Origin: Marinospirillum perlucidum
Lineage (GTDB): Bacteria; Pseudomonadota; Gammaproteobacteria; Pseudomonadales; Halomonadaceae
Length of the DNA stretch: 64,000 nucleotides
NCBI RefSeq assembly: GCF_003336805.1
Contig: NZ_QFWJ01000001.1
Span: 1 to 64,000, forward strand
Reading direction: 5' to 3'
The notes under the pieces were generated by a model that had not been told where the DNA came from, ran no database searches, and was given only the letters and a program-made list of their open reading frames with translations. Below, piece after piece: positions 8,289-16,788 of the stretch. The position numbers and the translations under genes are program-made. The stretch's first letter is position 1. Every line of letters begins with the position of its first letter.

Positions 8289-8529
8289 GAGGTACAGCAG
8301 ATAAGCAATGGTGGTTGAGATGGAAGAAATAACAGCAGCTGATTCCCTTGGGAGCTAGTGATTTTTATGTTGTTAAGCACGATGAGCCAGGCTGATTTAC
8401 TAGGCAGCCCCGCCAGTTAGCCCTTTGCGCTGGCGGCGCGAAGTAACTCCGTTTGGATTCCATGGTCGCCGCTTTGAATAAAGCTAGGAGAAAGGTAGTT
8501 CTGACTATCTGAACCGCCATCATGGGATA

Positions 8530-9732
8530 TTAGGGTAAGGGGTGGGCAAAAATATAGTTTGCCCAGTCTTGCATCATCTGTCTTCTTTTTTCAAAGAGAT
8601 CGCCGCGCCGGTACGCAGCTTCCACTTTATTCTCAATTGTGTGAGCTAAAGCCATTTCGGCCACATCACGAGGGTGGTTTGATACTTCACCAGACCAGTC
8701 GCGGAAACTGGAGCGAAAGCCATGTGGAACGTAGTCCCCTTTCTCTCCATTACTACCATAGCCCATGCCGCGCATTAGTAGGAGCATTGACATGTTTGAC
8801 AGGGGTTTACCCTGTTTGGCCCCTGGAAAAACGTAGGGGTTTCCGGCCACCTCTGGCATTGACTTCAGTATCTCTAATGCAGATTTGGACAAGGGAACAC
8901 GGTGCTCTCTACCAGCTTTCATTCTCTCTTGAGGGATAACCCAAATGCCAGTATCCAGATCAAATTCAGGCCAGGTCGCATTGAGGACCTCTGAAGTACG
9001 AGTAGCAGTAAGGATCAAGAGTTGAAGGGCTCTTGATGAAGTGCATTTATTGTTACTCAGCTCTAACCAGAAGTCCGGTAAAAGCTGGTAGGGCATGGCG
9101 GGATGGTGGCGAACTTTTTGAATTTTAGAAGGCCTTGGTAAAAGTTTATCCAAGTGGCCGCGCCACCTTGCCGGGTTTACTGGATCACAGAAATTATGAG
9201 CCGCAGCATAATCGATAATGTTTTCGATTCGCCCTTGTAAACGCTTCGCTGTCTCGTTCTTGGTGTTCCAGATTGGCTGTAATACAGAAAGAATATCCTG
9301 AGTTGTAATGTCATCAATTTTCTTGATGCCTACGAAGGGTCTTGCATAGGTTTTTAGTGTACTGACCCACTGGCGACCATGTTTGGCATTCTTCCATCCG
9401 CGTCGGTGAGATCTAATATAGCGTGCAGCGCAGGCTGTGAAGGTAGGGGTTTGTACTGTGGCAGCAAGAAGTTGTTTTTTGCGTTCTTCAGCTGGGTCAA
9501 TGCCGTTAGCATAAAGCCGACGATATTCTTCTGCTGTTTTTCTGGCTTCTGCAAGTCCAACGCTAGGGTAGCCACCTAGACCAAACTCCTTGCGCTTTCC
9601 TGCGTGCATTGCTCTGACAACCCATTTCTTAGCACCAGTTTTAGAAACAACAAGTCTGAGTCCGCCTCCATCTTCATATTTTCCAGGTCCAGCACTCGCA
9701 ACTTTGCGTGGGTTAAGCTTATGAATTGCCAT
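8530..9732 (-). CDS. P4-type tyrosine integrase (DUF4102 arm-binding domain)
   Basis: The 400-aa site-specific recombinase is the kind that moves genomic islands into tRNA genes. The N-terminal domain (KYEDGGGLRLVV, then KRKEFGLGGYPSVGLAEAR) is the DUF4102 arm-binding domain. The catalytic residues are visible: Arg in TATRTSEVL, the HxxR box in HGFRSSFRD, and Tyr in EAAYRRGD. The frame is full length, so it may be functional. Tandem 11-bp repeats lie upstream of its start at 9763-9785. A tRNA-Ser 3' fragment lies 1.6 kb away at 11380. Confidence 0.95.
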   Translation of the reverse strand: MAIHKLNPRKVASAGPGKYEDGGGLRLVVSKTGAKKWVVRAMHAGKRKEFGLGGYPSVGLAEARKTAEEYRRLYANGIDPAEERKKQLLAATVQTPTFTACAARYIRSHRRGWKNAKHGRQWVSTLKTYARPFVGIKKIDDITTQDILSVLQPIWNTKNETAKRLQGRIENIIDYAAAHNFCDPVNPARWRGHLDKLLPRPSKIQKVRHHPAMPYQLLPDFWLELSNNKCTSSRALQLLILTATRTSEVLNATWPEFDLDTGIWVIPQERMKAGREHRVPLSKSALEILKSMPEVAGNPYVFPGAKQGKPLSNMSMLLLMRGMGYGSNGEKGDYVPHGFRSSFRDWSGEVSNHPRDVAEMALAHTIENKVEAAYRRGDLFEKRRQMMQDWANYIFAHPLP

Positions 9733-9762
9733 GATCTACTCCAGAATAGCTTTGCCAACCTA

Positions 9763-9785
9763 GTCCCCCAATTGGTCCCCCAATT
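9763..9785. repeat. Tandem GTCCCCCAATT repeats upstream of the integrase
   Basis: Two direct copies of GTCCCCCAATT lie at 9763-9773 and 9775-9785, 30-50 bp upstream of the integrase start. Short direct repeats here are plausible arm-type binding sites for the integrase or its excisionase; no protein is shown to bind them. Confidence 0.35.
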
Positions 9786-9979
9786 ATCATGGATTATGAT
9801 AGACTTCAGTGGATGGTTGTGCAATATAACTAACTGAAATTAAAGCATGTTGTGGATGTTTGGGTATGCCGGTGGATGCTATTGTGAAGGACTCCTCCTC
9901 AGCCCAGTTACATGCTTACTTTTGGACCTGCGTTAGTGAATAGTAATTGTATCCTTATGCAATACAATTTATGGCCTAC

Positions 9980-10426
9980 CTATTTGAAATTTTTAAGCTC
10001 AATATTTGCCAATTTCAAACGCTCATATGTATTCCCAGTCTCGAATGACCAATCTTCAGGCATCTTATTTTTAAGACCCAAACCACATTTAGAATCAATA
10101 TAGCTAGCTTGTCTTTTAGAGATCATCCCAATTTTCCAATGCTTACTTAACAATCCCGCTATTTTCTCTGTAGATACGCCTTGCTTTATAAGTTTACATG
10201 ACTCCTCTATCAATACCGCGCACGGTACTATGTGTTCAGGATGGGCAGGTTCGCCATCTATAACTTCTTGAGATTCCCCAACACCGACGAAATAAAACTC
10301 TGGATGCAAGATGAAGTTAAAAATACGGGAATGCAAACCTAACCCTTCCCGTTCCAAGCAGTCTTGAAAGTGCTTCACCAACAGTATTGATGCTCTATAA
10401 ACCGACTCTTCTTTATCCATATTCAT
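9980..10426 (-). CDS. Hypothetical protein of the island
   Basis: I do not recognise this 148-aa protein. It is mostly helical and charged, without a signal peptide or membrane segment. The C-terminal half has ISKRQASYIDSKCG and GLKNKMPEDW. Its low G+C resembles the integrase flank rather than the core genes. The start is ambiguous between ATG codons 10426 and 10420, and the ribosome binding site is weak. It lies behind the integrase start, divided from it by a 247-bp noncoding gap. A cargo or phage-derived role is possible but unsupported. Confidence 0.55.
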   Translation of the reverse strand: MNMDKEESVYRASILLVKHFQDCLEREGLGLHSRIFNFILHPEFYFVGVGESQEVIDGEPAHPEHIVPCAVLIEESCKLIKQGVSTEKIAGLLSKHWKIGMISKRQASYIDSKCGLGLKNKMPEDWSFETGNTYERLKLANIELKNFK

Positions 10427-10680
10427 TCCATAAAAAAACAGTTATACCCCAGAACAATATGCATTCTACCAAGATAAAACAAAAAAAACCCATAAATAAA
10501 TATTCGGTTACTTGAATATCAATACAGGCACCAGCTCAACAAGGTGCAATGCCTGCCTGGAAAGTAAAACTACATGCTGTATTGCTCAGTCACACTTAGA
10601 CACGGAGCTAACCCGGCAAAATTGCTAGTCTCTGGTGAATTGCTGTTAAAGCCCTCTAGCCATGTCAATCAGGAACGACT

Positions 10681-11292
10681 ATGCCACAAACTCGATACTT
10701 TGCCTTACCCCTTCTTGCCAGCGTCCTCTTGTTACTGGGTGGTTGTCTGGATTCAGATGATAGCAGCCAGTCAGGATCAACCGCTTCTACGGATACCACT
10801 TCTGATTCAACCAGTGACTCGGATACTTCTGACAGTAGTTCAAAGACCACCGAGGGAGCAGTTGCCCCCTTAACCGAGCAGGAAATCAATGACTTTATTC
10901 AGGTGATTAATAACTACCGCAGCCAGGGTGCCGATTGTGGATCTGAAGGGGTATTTGGGTCGCAACCGGCCTTAAGCTCGGATCAACGTCTGGCTGATGC
11001 CGCCCAGGTTCACTCCAATGACCAGTATAAATACCAGAGGCTGACTCACACTGGATCGGATGGCTCGAATGCAGGCGAGCGCATGCAAGCTCAGGGCTAC
11101 AGCTGGAGCGCCTGGGGTGAAAATGTAGCGCGTGGCTATACTACGGTGGAAGCGGTCGCCAAGGGCTGGATGGATAGTGATGGCCACTGCAAGAATATGA
11201 TGAGTAGCAATTTCACTGAGCTGGGGATTGCTGCTAGTGGTGAAAATAGCCTGCGTTTCTGGACTCTGAAGCTGGCTAAGCCCAAGAACTAG
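10681..11292 (+). CDS. CAP-superfamily (SCP-like) lipoprotein
   Basis: The 203-aa protein starts with a hydrophobic signal ending in the lipobox LLGGC, with Cys22 as the predicted lipidation site. A Ser/Thr/Asp-rich linker (about residues 23-60) leads to a CAP domain (about 72-203). Within it, HTGSDGSNAGERM and YSWSAWGENVARGY, with GWMDSDGHCKNMM, give the His and Glu residues typical of the CAP cavity. CAP lipoproteins of bacteria are envelope proteins of mostly unknown substrate. A bidirectional terminator follows at 11335. The gene is probably monocistronic. Confidence 0.85.
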   Translation: MPQTRYFALPLLASVLLLLGGCLDSDDSSQSGSTASTDTTSDSTSDSDTSDSSSKTTEGAVAPLTEQEINDFIQVINNYRSQGADCGSEGVFGSQPALSSDQRLADAAQVHSNDQYKYQRLTHTGSDGSNAGERMQAQGYSWSAWGENVARGYTTVEAVAKGWMDSDGHCKNMMSSNFTELGIAASGENSLRFWTLKLAKPKN

Positions 11293-11334
11293 AAAGCAAG
11301 ATGCCGTCTATCGCTTGCGCTTGTTAACGGCTAT

Positions 11335-11368
11335 AAAAAAAGCCCTGAATCAAGGATTCAGGGCTTTT
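11335..11368. terminator. Rho-independent terminator after the CAP lipoprotein
   Basis: The inverted repeat AGCCCTGAATC/GGATTCAGGGCT (11341-11364) is flanked by an A-run on the left and a T-run on the right, so it can act in both directions. Confidence 0.85.
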
Positions 11369-11379
11369 AGCAATTCGGT

Positions 11380-11412
11380 TGGCGGAGGAGGAGGGGTTCG
11401 AACCCTCGATAC
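11380..11412 (-). other. tRNA-Ser 3' fragment, likely old attachment site
   Basis: On the minus strand this reads GTATC, then the T-arm GAGGG-TTCGAAC-CCCTC, the acceptor strand CTCCTCC, discriminator G and CCA. The matching 5' half (a GGAGGAG start plus D and anticodon arms) is absent from the next 100 nt, so it is not a complete tRNA. A 20-bp palindrome, TTAGCTGGTAGACCAGCTAA, abuts it at 11414-11433. The T-arm and acceptor sequence resemble gammaproteobacterial tRNA-Ser. P4-type integrases use exactly this part of a tRNA as att site, and one is encoded nearby. Confidence 0.6.
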
Positions 11413-11572
11413 ATTAGCTGGTAGACCAGCTAAGTGAGAATTTAAGCTATTGTCTTCACTATTTCTATTTCAAATTTTTACTTGTAGGAATTGTTAACTT
11501 TCTTTCTTGTCATCCACTCCTTTTGTCTTCTACTTTTTTTAGAAAGGATATTTTTAATCAAAGGAGTGACTG

Positions 11573-12397
11573 ATGAGAAAGTTCAATCATCGAGCCAAGG
11601 GCTTTAGCAAGATCAACCTGTCTTACCTTTCCCACTGTTCCCATCTGGTTTACAAGAGCAAGCAAGAGATCGCCCAGGAGCTGGAAAAGCTGGGTTTTGA
11701 TTTATCCCGTGACCGCTATTTTTTTTCTGACCCTGAAACGGATACCCAGGCTTTTCTGGTCGGGGATGCCAGGAAGATTATCCTCGCCTTCCGGGGTACG
11801 GAGGGTAAGCTGGCCGATTGGGCCACGGATGCGCGAATTTTCAAACGCCAATGGACTCAGGCTCAGCCACTGGGAGCGGTGCATCGCGGTTTTTATAGTG
11901 CCCTTTCTTCGCTGTGGGAGGCGCTTGAGGAAGAAGTCGCACACCTGAGAACCAACAATCAGAGCCTCTGGATTACCGGCCATAGTCTAGGTGGTGCTCT
12001 GGCCAGTCTGGCAGCAGCCACTTTTGAATTGCAGCATCCGCAGCAAGGGGTGAACGGGGTTTATACTTTTGGCCAGCCCAGAATTGCCGACCAGGAATTC
12101 TCGCAAAACTATAACAAGCTGTTGAAGGAGCGCAGTTTTCGCTGTGTGAATAACAATGATGTGGTAACACGGGTGCCTCCGCAGATTTTTGGTTATAGCC
12201 ATGTCGGCAAGCTGCTTTATTTTGATGCCGACGGAGAACTACAGAGAGATAACAGTCTTTCTTGGTGGGCCAGATTCTGGGATCGCCTGGAAGGTCGCTA
12301 TGATGATGTCTTTAACCTGACTCCGGATGGCGTCACTGATCACAGTATTGAGATCTATCTCAATCTGGCTGAGAAGACGCATCAGGGCAACTCTTGA
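11573..12397 (+). CDS. Lipase class 3 family protein
   Basis: The 274-aa alpha/beta hydrolase has the nucleophile elbow GHSLGG with Ser138. An Asp in NNDVVTRVPP and a His in DHSIEIYL complete a plausible triad. The stretch ILAFRGTEG (about residues 69-77) is the family's oxyanion-side motif. There is no signal peptide, so it is probably cytoplasmic or exported by another route. The ATG start follows AAGGAG. Its 3' end overlaps the convergent GIY-YIG gene by 38 nt. Substrate (triacylglycerol or phospholipid) is unknown. Confidence 0.85.
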   Translation: MRKFNHRAKGFSKINLSYLSHCSHLVYKSKQEIAQELEKLGFDLSRDRYFFSDPETDTQAFLVGDARKIILAFRGTEGKLADWATDARIFKRQWTQAQPLGAVHRGFYSALSSLWEALEEEVAHLRTNNQSLWITGHSLGGALASLAAATFELQHPQQGVNGVYTFGQPRIADQEFSQNYNKLLKERSFRCVNNNDVVTRVPPQIFGYSHVGKLLYFDADGELQRDNSLSWWARFWDRLEGRYDDVFNLTPDGVTDHSIEIYLNLAEKTHQGNS

Positions 12398-13796
12398 TCA
12401 CCTCCCCACAAACCCTGAAAAAACTTCCTCCGGCTTCCCAGCTTTGTTGTTGGTGTTCTAGCGCCGGTTGCAGGGCTTTGCGTAGCAGCCGGTAGGCATC
12501 CTTGTCGAAGTGCTCGGGTGGCTTTTGCAAAAGCTGTTGGGCAGCTTCGGGGCTGTCGGCTCTGCCCAGAAATTGCCAGGCATTCAGCGCCAGATAATCA
12601 CAGCCGCCTGCGCCCTCTTCCTGCAAAATCAGACCATCCGGCCAGGGCCAGTGCTCAAACTGCCACTGGGCGAGGGTGCTTTGCAAACGTTGCTGGTGGG
12701 TTTCCAGGCTTTCCTGGCCGCAGCAAGCACCGCGACAATGCCCGAGTTGATGGGCAAAACAGGCCTGGCCCTGGCTGAGCTGTTCCAGGCCGGTGATTGC
12801 AGGACAGAGGCCTGCTTCCTGTAGCCGCTCACGTAGTTGTTGCTGGGCCTGACGCCGTTGGTTGAAGAGGCCGTAAGCCTGTCCCTGACTCTCTTGCATG
12901 AATTCCTGCAGGCTGATCAGACGCAAGGGGGCTAGCGTTTGAGGTTGCCACCAGGTGAGCAGTTTTTTGTGATACCTCAGGCGGCGGTTAAACAGCGGCT
13001 GGTGGTGTTTAACCAGTTGGGCTTCCAGCAGTTGTGCGCCTAAATCTCCGGCGGTGGTGATCCAGTCCAGGTGGCGGCTGGCCTTGATCAGCCGCTGTGC
13101 TTTGCTGGAGCGTTGATCAGCACTGAAGTGGGATTTGACCCGGCTGCGCAGGTGAATGCTCTTGCCAATATACAAGGGCGTGGCGGGTTGATCGTCGGAT
13201 GGAGGCTCGGCATAAAACAGATAAACACCCGGCGTGTCGGGTAGCTGTTGCCAAAGCTGTTGATCGAGATGGGCAGGCAGCAGGCCGGTCTGGCGTTGCT
13301 GGCCCAGCCAGGTGTCGAGATTTTCCTGCAAATCGGCTTGCCAGCGGTTGTAGAGCTGCCACAGGAGCAGAACCCGATCAGCCGCCCGCCAGGGACGCAG
13401 TACCAGCAGTTGCAGGGCTTCAGCCAGTTGTAAAAGACCCGGTGAGCCTTGAATGCCCGGTTCGATCTGGCTAGCCAGTTTTTGCAGGCACAGCTTAGGG
13501 GATGGAGGCAGACTCAGTCCGGCAGCCTTGAGAAAAGCCAGGTGCTCACGCAGGGGGTAGCCCAAAAGCAAACGCCCTTGCAGGCGCTGGTTGATCTCCT
13601 GTTGGAGTTCTTCGCGATAGCCCGCTTTTAGTTGGGGACGGGTGCTGGTTTCCAATAGCTCGGTCACCGGCTGATACCAGTGTTCGCCAGCCTGGCCGTT
13701 ATCCACCAGCAACAGGCTGATTTCTTCCAGCGGGTCTTTTTCCAGAGAAGGCCCCTTGCTGGTGATTTGTACCAGGGCCAAAGGTGGTAGCGCCAT
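12360..13796 (-). CDS. Cho/UvrC-like GIY-YIG nuclease with degenerate exonuclease-like N-terminus
   Basis: The 478-aa protein carries a GIY-YIG endonuclease domain: GVY at residues 190-192, YIG at 209-211, the catalytic-type Arg in HLRSRV (about 215-220), and a Glu in LLEAQLVKHHQP (about 256). This is the DNA-incising domain of Cho and UvrC. Residues 1-110 look like the end of a DnaQ-type 3'-5' exonuclease domain, but the acidic DEDD residues are not recognisable. Related proteins fuse an intact epsilon-like domain to Cho, so this may be a reduced version. It probably incises damaged DNA in repair. Confidence 0.75.
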   Translation of the reverse strand: MALPPLALVQITSKGPSLEKDPLEEISLLLVDNGQAGEHWYQPVTELLETSTRPQLKAGYREELQQEINQRLQGRLLLGYPLREHLAFLKAAGLSLPPSPKLCLQKLASQIEPGIQGSPGLLQLAEALQLLVLRPWRAADRVLLLWQLYNRWQADLQENLDTWLGQQRQTGLLPAHLDQQLWQQLPDTPGVYLFYAEPPSDDQPATPLYIGKSIHLRSRVKSHFSADQRSSKAQRLIKASRHLDWITTAGDLGAQLLEAQLVKHHQPLFNRRLRYHKKLLTWWQPQTLAPLRLISLQEFMQESQGQAYGLFNQRRQAQQQLRERLQEAGLCPAITGLEQLSQGQACFAHQLGHCRGACCGQESLETHQQRLQSTLAQWQFEHWPWPDGLILQEEGAGGCDYLALNAWQFLGRADSPEAAQQLLQKPPEHFDKDAYRLLRKALQPALEHQQQSWEAGGSFFRVCGEVIKSCPDASSQPD

Positions 13797-13881
13797 AAAT
13801 TGCCTATTATTAAAAACGGAGGTTTGCTGTCGGTCTTTTGTATAGCTATATTATACTTCTTGTCCAAGAAAGGTTGACCCT

Positions 13882-14037
13882 GTGCATCATAAATTATCAC
13901 TTCCGCAAAAAATCTGCCCGGTGTGTCAGCGCCCTTTTAACTGGCGCAAAAAGTGGTGCAATAACTGGGAGCGGGTGATTTACTGCAGCAAGGCCTGTCG
14001 TCGCCAGGGGCTGCCTCTTACTGAAAAGGATGTCTGA
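13882..14037 (+). CDS. DUF2256 zinc-ribbon-like small protein
   Basis: The 51-aa protein starts at GTG 13882 and its TGA (14035-14037) directly abuts the photolyase ATG. It has two Cys pairs, CPVCQRPF (residues 12-19) and YCSKAC (about 34-39), with WRKKW between them: the DUF2256 pattern and a likely zinc-binding site. DUF2256 genes commonly sit beside cryptochrome and photolyase genes, and here the pair must be cotranscribed. Function is unknown; an accessory role in photolyase assembly or DNA binding is only suggested by context. Confidence 0.8.
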   Translation: MHHKLSLPQKICPVCQRPFNWRKKWCNNWERVIYCSKACRRQGLPLTEKDV

Positions 14038-15564
14038 ATGGCTAAAACCCTGCGCCTGATCCTGGGTGATCAACTTAATGCCCGTCACTCCTGGTTTTCG
14101 CACGTCGATGATCAGGTGGTGTATCTGCTGGCCGAGCTGAAACAGGAAGCCAGCTACACCCGTCATCATCTGCAAAAGCTCCTGGTCTTTTTCAAAGCCA
14201 TGCAGGTCTTTGCCCAAGGGCTTCAAGCTCAGGGGCATCGAGTCGAGTGGCTGACGCTGGATGCCACGGCGGATTACGAGGATTTACCCGCTCTGATTAA
14301 GGCCAAGGCCGCCGAATACCAGGTGGAGGTCTTTGAATACCAACTACCCGATGAATACCGCCTGGATCAACAGCTAGAGCAACTGGCTGCCGAGCTGCCC
14401 TGTCGGGTGAAGGCCGTGGATAGCGAGCATTTTCTGACATCAAGAAGCGCCTGGGATGAGTATCCACACAGTCGCATGGAGTACTTCTACCGTCAGCTAC
14501 GCCGCGAATACCGGGTGCTGGTGGATGATCAGGGGCAGCCGCTGGGCGGGCAGTGGAACTTTGATCAGGAAAACCGCCAGGCGTTACCGGCGCGCCAGTC
14601 ACTGCCGGAGCCTTTGCTCTTTGCTCAGGACATCAGTGAGCAAAGGGATAGAATCGAGCGTCACGGCATTGAATACCTGGGCCGGATGAATAACGAAAGC
14701 CTGATCTGGCCGGTCAGCCGTGAAGAGGCCCTGGTACTGCTGGAGGACTTCTTGCAGCGGCTACTGCCTGCCTTCGGGCGTTATCAGGATGCACTGACCC
14801 AACGTGGTTGGAGTCTGTACCACAGTCGCCTGTCTTTTAGCCTGAATTGCAAACTTCTGCATCCGCTGGAGGTGATTCGTCGGGCGCAAGAACATTGGCA
14901 ACAGCATCAGGAACAAATCAGTCTGGCTCAGGTGGAAGGCTTTATCCGCCAGATTTTGGGCTGGCGCGAGTTTGTGCGCGCGGTTTACTGGAAGCACCAG
15001 CCGGATTATGGCCGGATGAATTATCTGGAGGCCCAGGGCCAGTTACCGGATTTTTTCTGGAATGGCCAGACAGAGATGGCTTGTGTGCGTCATGCGGTGG
15101 AGCAATCTCTGGAATTTGCCTATGCCCACCATATTCAGCGCCTGATGGTGACCGGCAATTTTGCCCTGCTGGCCGGGGTGCATCCCAATCAGGTGGATGC
15201 CTGGTATCTGGGCATTTACATCGATGCCGTGGAGTGGGTCGAGCAGCCTAATACCCGCGGGATGAGTCAATTTGCCGATGGTGGCCTGATGGCCAGCAAA
15301 CCCTATATTGCCTCGGGCAATTATCTGAACAAGATGGGGGATTACTGCCGTGGCTGTCGTTATCAGGTCAAACAGAAAACCGGGCCGGATAGCTGCCCTT
15401 TTAACAGCCTCTATTGGCATTTTCTTGATCGTCACCAGCAGCGGCTAGCCAGTAACCCCCGGCTTAAATTCCCCTATGCCAATTGGCGCAAGCAGAGTGC
15501 CAGTGATCAGCGGGCTGTGCTGGATACAGCGGAGAGTTTTCTAGGCGGCTTGGATACTATCTAG
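14038..15564 (+). CDS. Iron-sulfur bacterial cryptochrome/photolyase (PhrB-like (6-4) photolyase)
   Basis: The 508-aa flavoprotein belongs to the FeS-BCP class, which repairs (6-4) photoproducts with light. It starts with LRLILGDQLN (residues 5-14), the class N-terminus. Four Cys expected to hold the 4Fe-4S cluster are at 349, 437, 440 and 453, within one residue of those in Agrobacterium PhrB. Cofactors are FAD and, in relatives, a lumazine antenna. It is cotranscribed with the DUF2256 gene. The stop codon TAG lies within the CTAG target duplication of a MITE (15565-15754), so the element entered exactly at the gene end. Confidence 0.93.
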   Translation: MAKTLRLILGDQLNARHSWFSHVDDQVVYLLAELKQEASYTRHHLQKLLVFFKAMQVFAQGLQAQGHRVEWLTLDATADYEDLPALIKAKAAEYQVEVFEYQLPDEYRLDQQLEQLAAELPCRVKAVDSEHFLTSRSAWDEYPHSRMEYFYRQLRREYRVLVDDQGQPLGGQWNFDQENRQALPARQSLPEPLLFAQDISEQRDRIERHGIEYLGRMNNESLIWPVSREEALVLLEDFLQRLLPAFGRYQDALTQRGWSLYHSRLSFSLNCKLLHPLEVIRRAQEHWQQHQEQISLAQVEGFIRQILGWREFVRAVYWKHQPDYGRMNYLEAQGQLPDFFWNGQTEMACVRHAVEQSLEFAYAHHIQRLMVTGNFALLAGVHPNQVDAWYLGIYIDAVEWVEQPNTRGMSQFADGGLMASKPYIASGNYLNKMGDYCRGCRYQVKQKTGPDSCPFNSLYWHFLDRHQQRLASNPRLKFPYANWRKQSASDQRAVLDTAESFLGGLDTI

Positions 15565-15754
15565 GAAACCTCTGATTAACTACTGTGCTTGGTGATGCTG
15601 CGTTGAAATTGACCTCAAAATGCTCATTTACTTTATGTAAACTCCGCTTTCTCGGCCAATTTCGCTGGCGACCTACATGGATGTAGGAAGTGCTGGAATT
15701 TATCAGGAATGAATTCAGCCCTGACCTGCGCTCGTGACGTTGATCAGAGGCTCC
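15565..15754. repeat. 190-bp MITE, copy A (YTAR target)
   Basis: The unit begins GAAACCTCTGATTAAC and ends GTTGATCAGAGGCTCC, an imperfect 16-bp terminal inverted repeat. It is flanked by CTAG at 15561-15564 and 15755-15758. Internally it holds nested hairpins such as CCTACA/TGTAGG. It matches copies at 42123-42312 and 45465-45654 over their full length, and a shortened copy at 33015-33080. The CTAG-type target suggests mobilisation by an IS5-group transposase not present in the window. Confidence 0.85.
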
Positions 15755-15762
15755 CTAGGCAT

Positions 15763-16788
15763 TTAGGTGCTGGGTTGCAGCTGACCGCTGGCAAAGCCGG
15801 TAACCAGATCCAGCAGCAATTCCTGCAGAGGTTCGCCGGAACCCTTGACGGCGGCATCGGCACGCTGGGCAAGTAGCAAGAGGGCATGCGCCTGGGTGGA
15901 CTTGAGTCGCTGGCTGGCCTTGCGATAGAGGGGTTTGCGTCTATCCCAGATGGCCAGTTGCTTACAGGCAGCATCAAAGGGCAGGCCTTCGTTGAGATGA
16001 TGCAGCAGCTTGCCGGTCTGGCGGATTTCGCGGGTCAGGGCCCAGAGCAGCAGGGGGGCTTCCGTGCCTTCACCGCGAAGGCCTTCGAGAATACGCAGGG
16101 CGCGTCCAGGTTTGCCTTCCAGGCAGGCATCGGCGAGATCAAAAAGGCTGTAGCGGCTGGCATCTTCGATCAGGCTGACCAGACGATCGGCATCCAGTTG
16201 TTCACCCGGTTGTACAAAGAGTTTGAGCTTTTCAATTTCCTGGGCTGCGGCCAGCAGGTTGCCTTCCACTTTTTCGGTGAGTAGTTGCAGGGCCGAGGCT
16301 TCCAGTTGCATACCGGCTGCCTGGCAGCGTTGGCTGATCCATTGCGGCAGGCGGGTGCCTTCAATTGGCCAGACGGGCAGAATCCAACCGGCCTGATCCA
16401 CGGCCTTGTACCAGGCGCTCTTGTTTTGTGCGGCATCCAGCTTGCTGCTGGTAAAGAGAAAAACGTCCGGGGTGTTGGCGGCCTGCTGGCAGAGTTGCTG
16501 GATGACTTCACTGCCTTCACGACCGGGTTTATTGCCGGTCAGGCGCACTTCTACCAGCTTGCGGTCCCCAAACAGGGAGAGACTGGCCGAGGCTTCGATC
16601 AGTTGTTTCCAGGAAAATTGCGGTCCGGCATCGTGTACTTCGCGTTCATCCAGGCCTTCCTGGCGGGCGCGCGCACGAATCTGATCGGCAGCTTCCTGCA
16701 TCTGCAGGGGTTCGTCCCCGCTGATCCAGATGACGTCCGGCAGTTGCTTTTGCAAGAGGCCGGGCAGTTTATCGACCGTGATCTTCAT
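15763..16788 (-). CDS. holA: DNA polymerase III delta subunit
   Basis: The 341-aa clamp-loader subunit opens the beta sliding clamp during replication. The N-terminus (MKITVDKLPGLLQKQLPDVI, then WISGDEPLQMQEAADQIR) is the HolA start. A central AAA-like region with FLFTSSKLD and the C-terminal collar helices follow. The size is typical (about 340 aa). It is the last gene of the leuS-lptE-holA operon and overlaps lptE by 4 nt, an arrangement conserved in gammaproteobacteria. Copy A of the MITE lies immediately downstream. Confidence 0.95.
   Translation of the reverse strand: MKITVDKLPGLLQKQLPDVIWISGDEPLQMQEAADQIRARARQEGLDEREVHDAGPQFSWKQLIEASASLSLFGDRKLVEVRLTGNKPGREGSEVIQQLCQQAANTPDVFLFTSSKLDAAQNKSAWYKAVDQAGWILPVWPIEGTRLPQWISQRCQAAGMQLEASALQLLTEKVEGNLLAAAQEIEKLKLFVQPGEQLDADRLVSLIEDASRYSLFDLADACLEGKPGRALRILEGLRGEGTEAPLLLWALTREIRQTGKLLHHLNEGLPFDAACKQLAIWDRRKPLYRKASQRLKSTQAHALLLLAQRADAAVKGSGEPLQELLLDLVTGFASGQLQPST

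Noticed and set aside
8410-8436. CCGCCAG/CTGGCGG hairpin as terminator of the HsdR fragment
   Set aside because: No T-run follows, and it is 120 bp from the stop; probably a chance palindrome.
11380-11433. A complete tRNA or the end of tmRNA
   Set aside because: No 5' acceptor strand, D-arm or anticodon arm can be found in the next 100 nt, and no tmRNA tag-reading frame is present.
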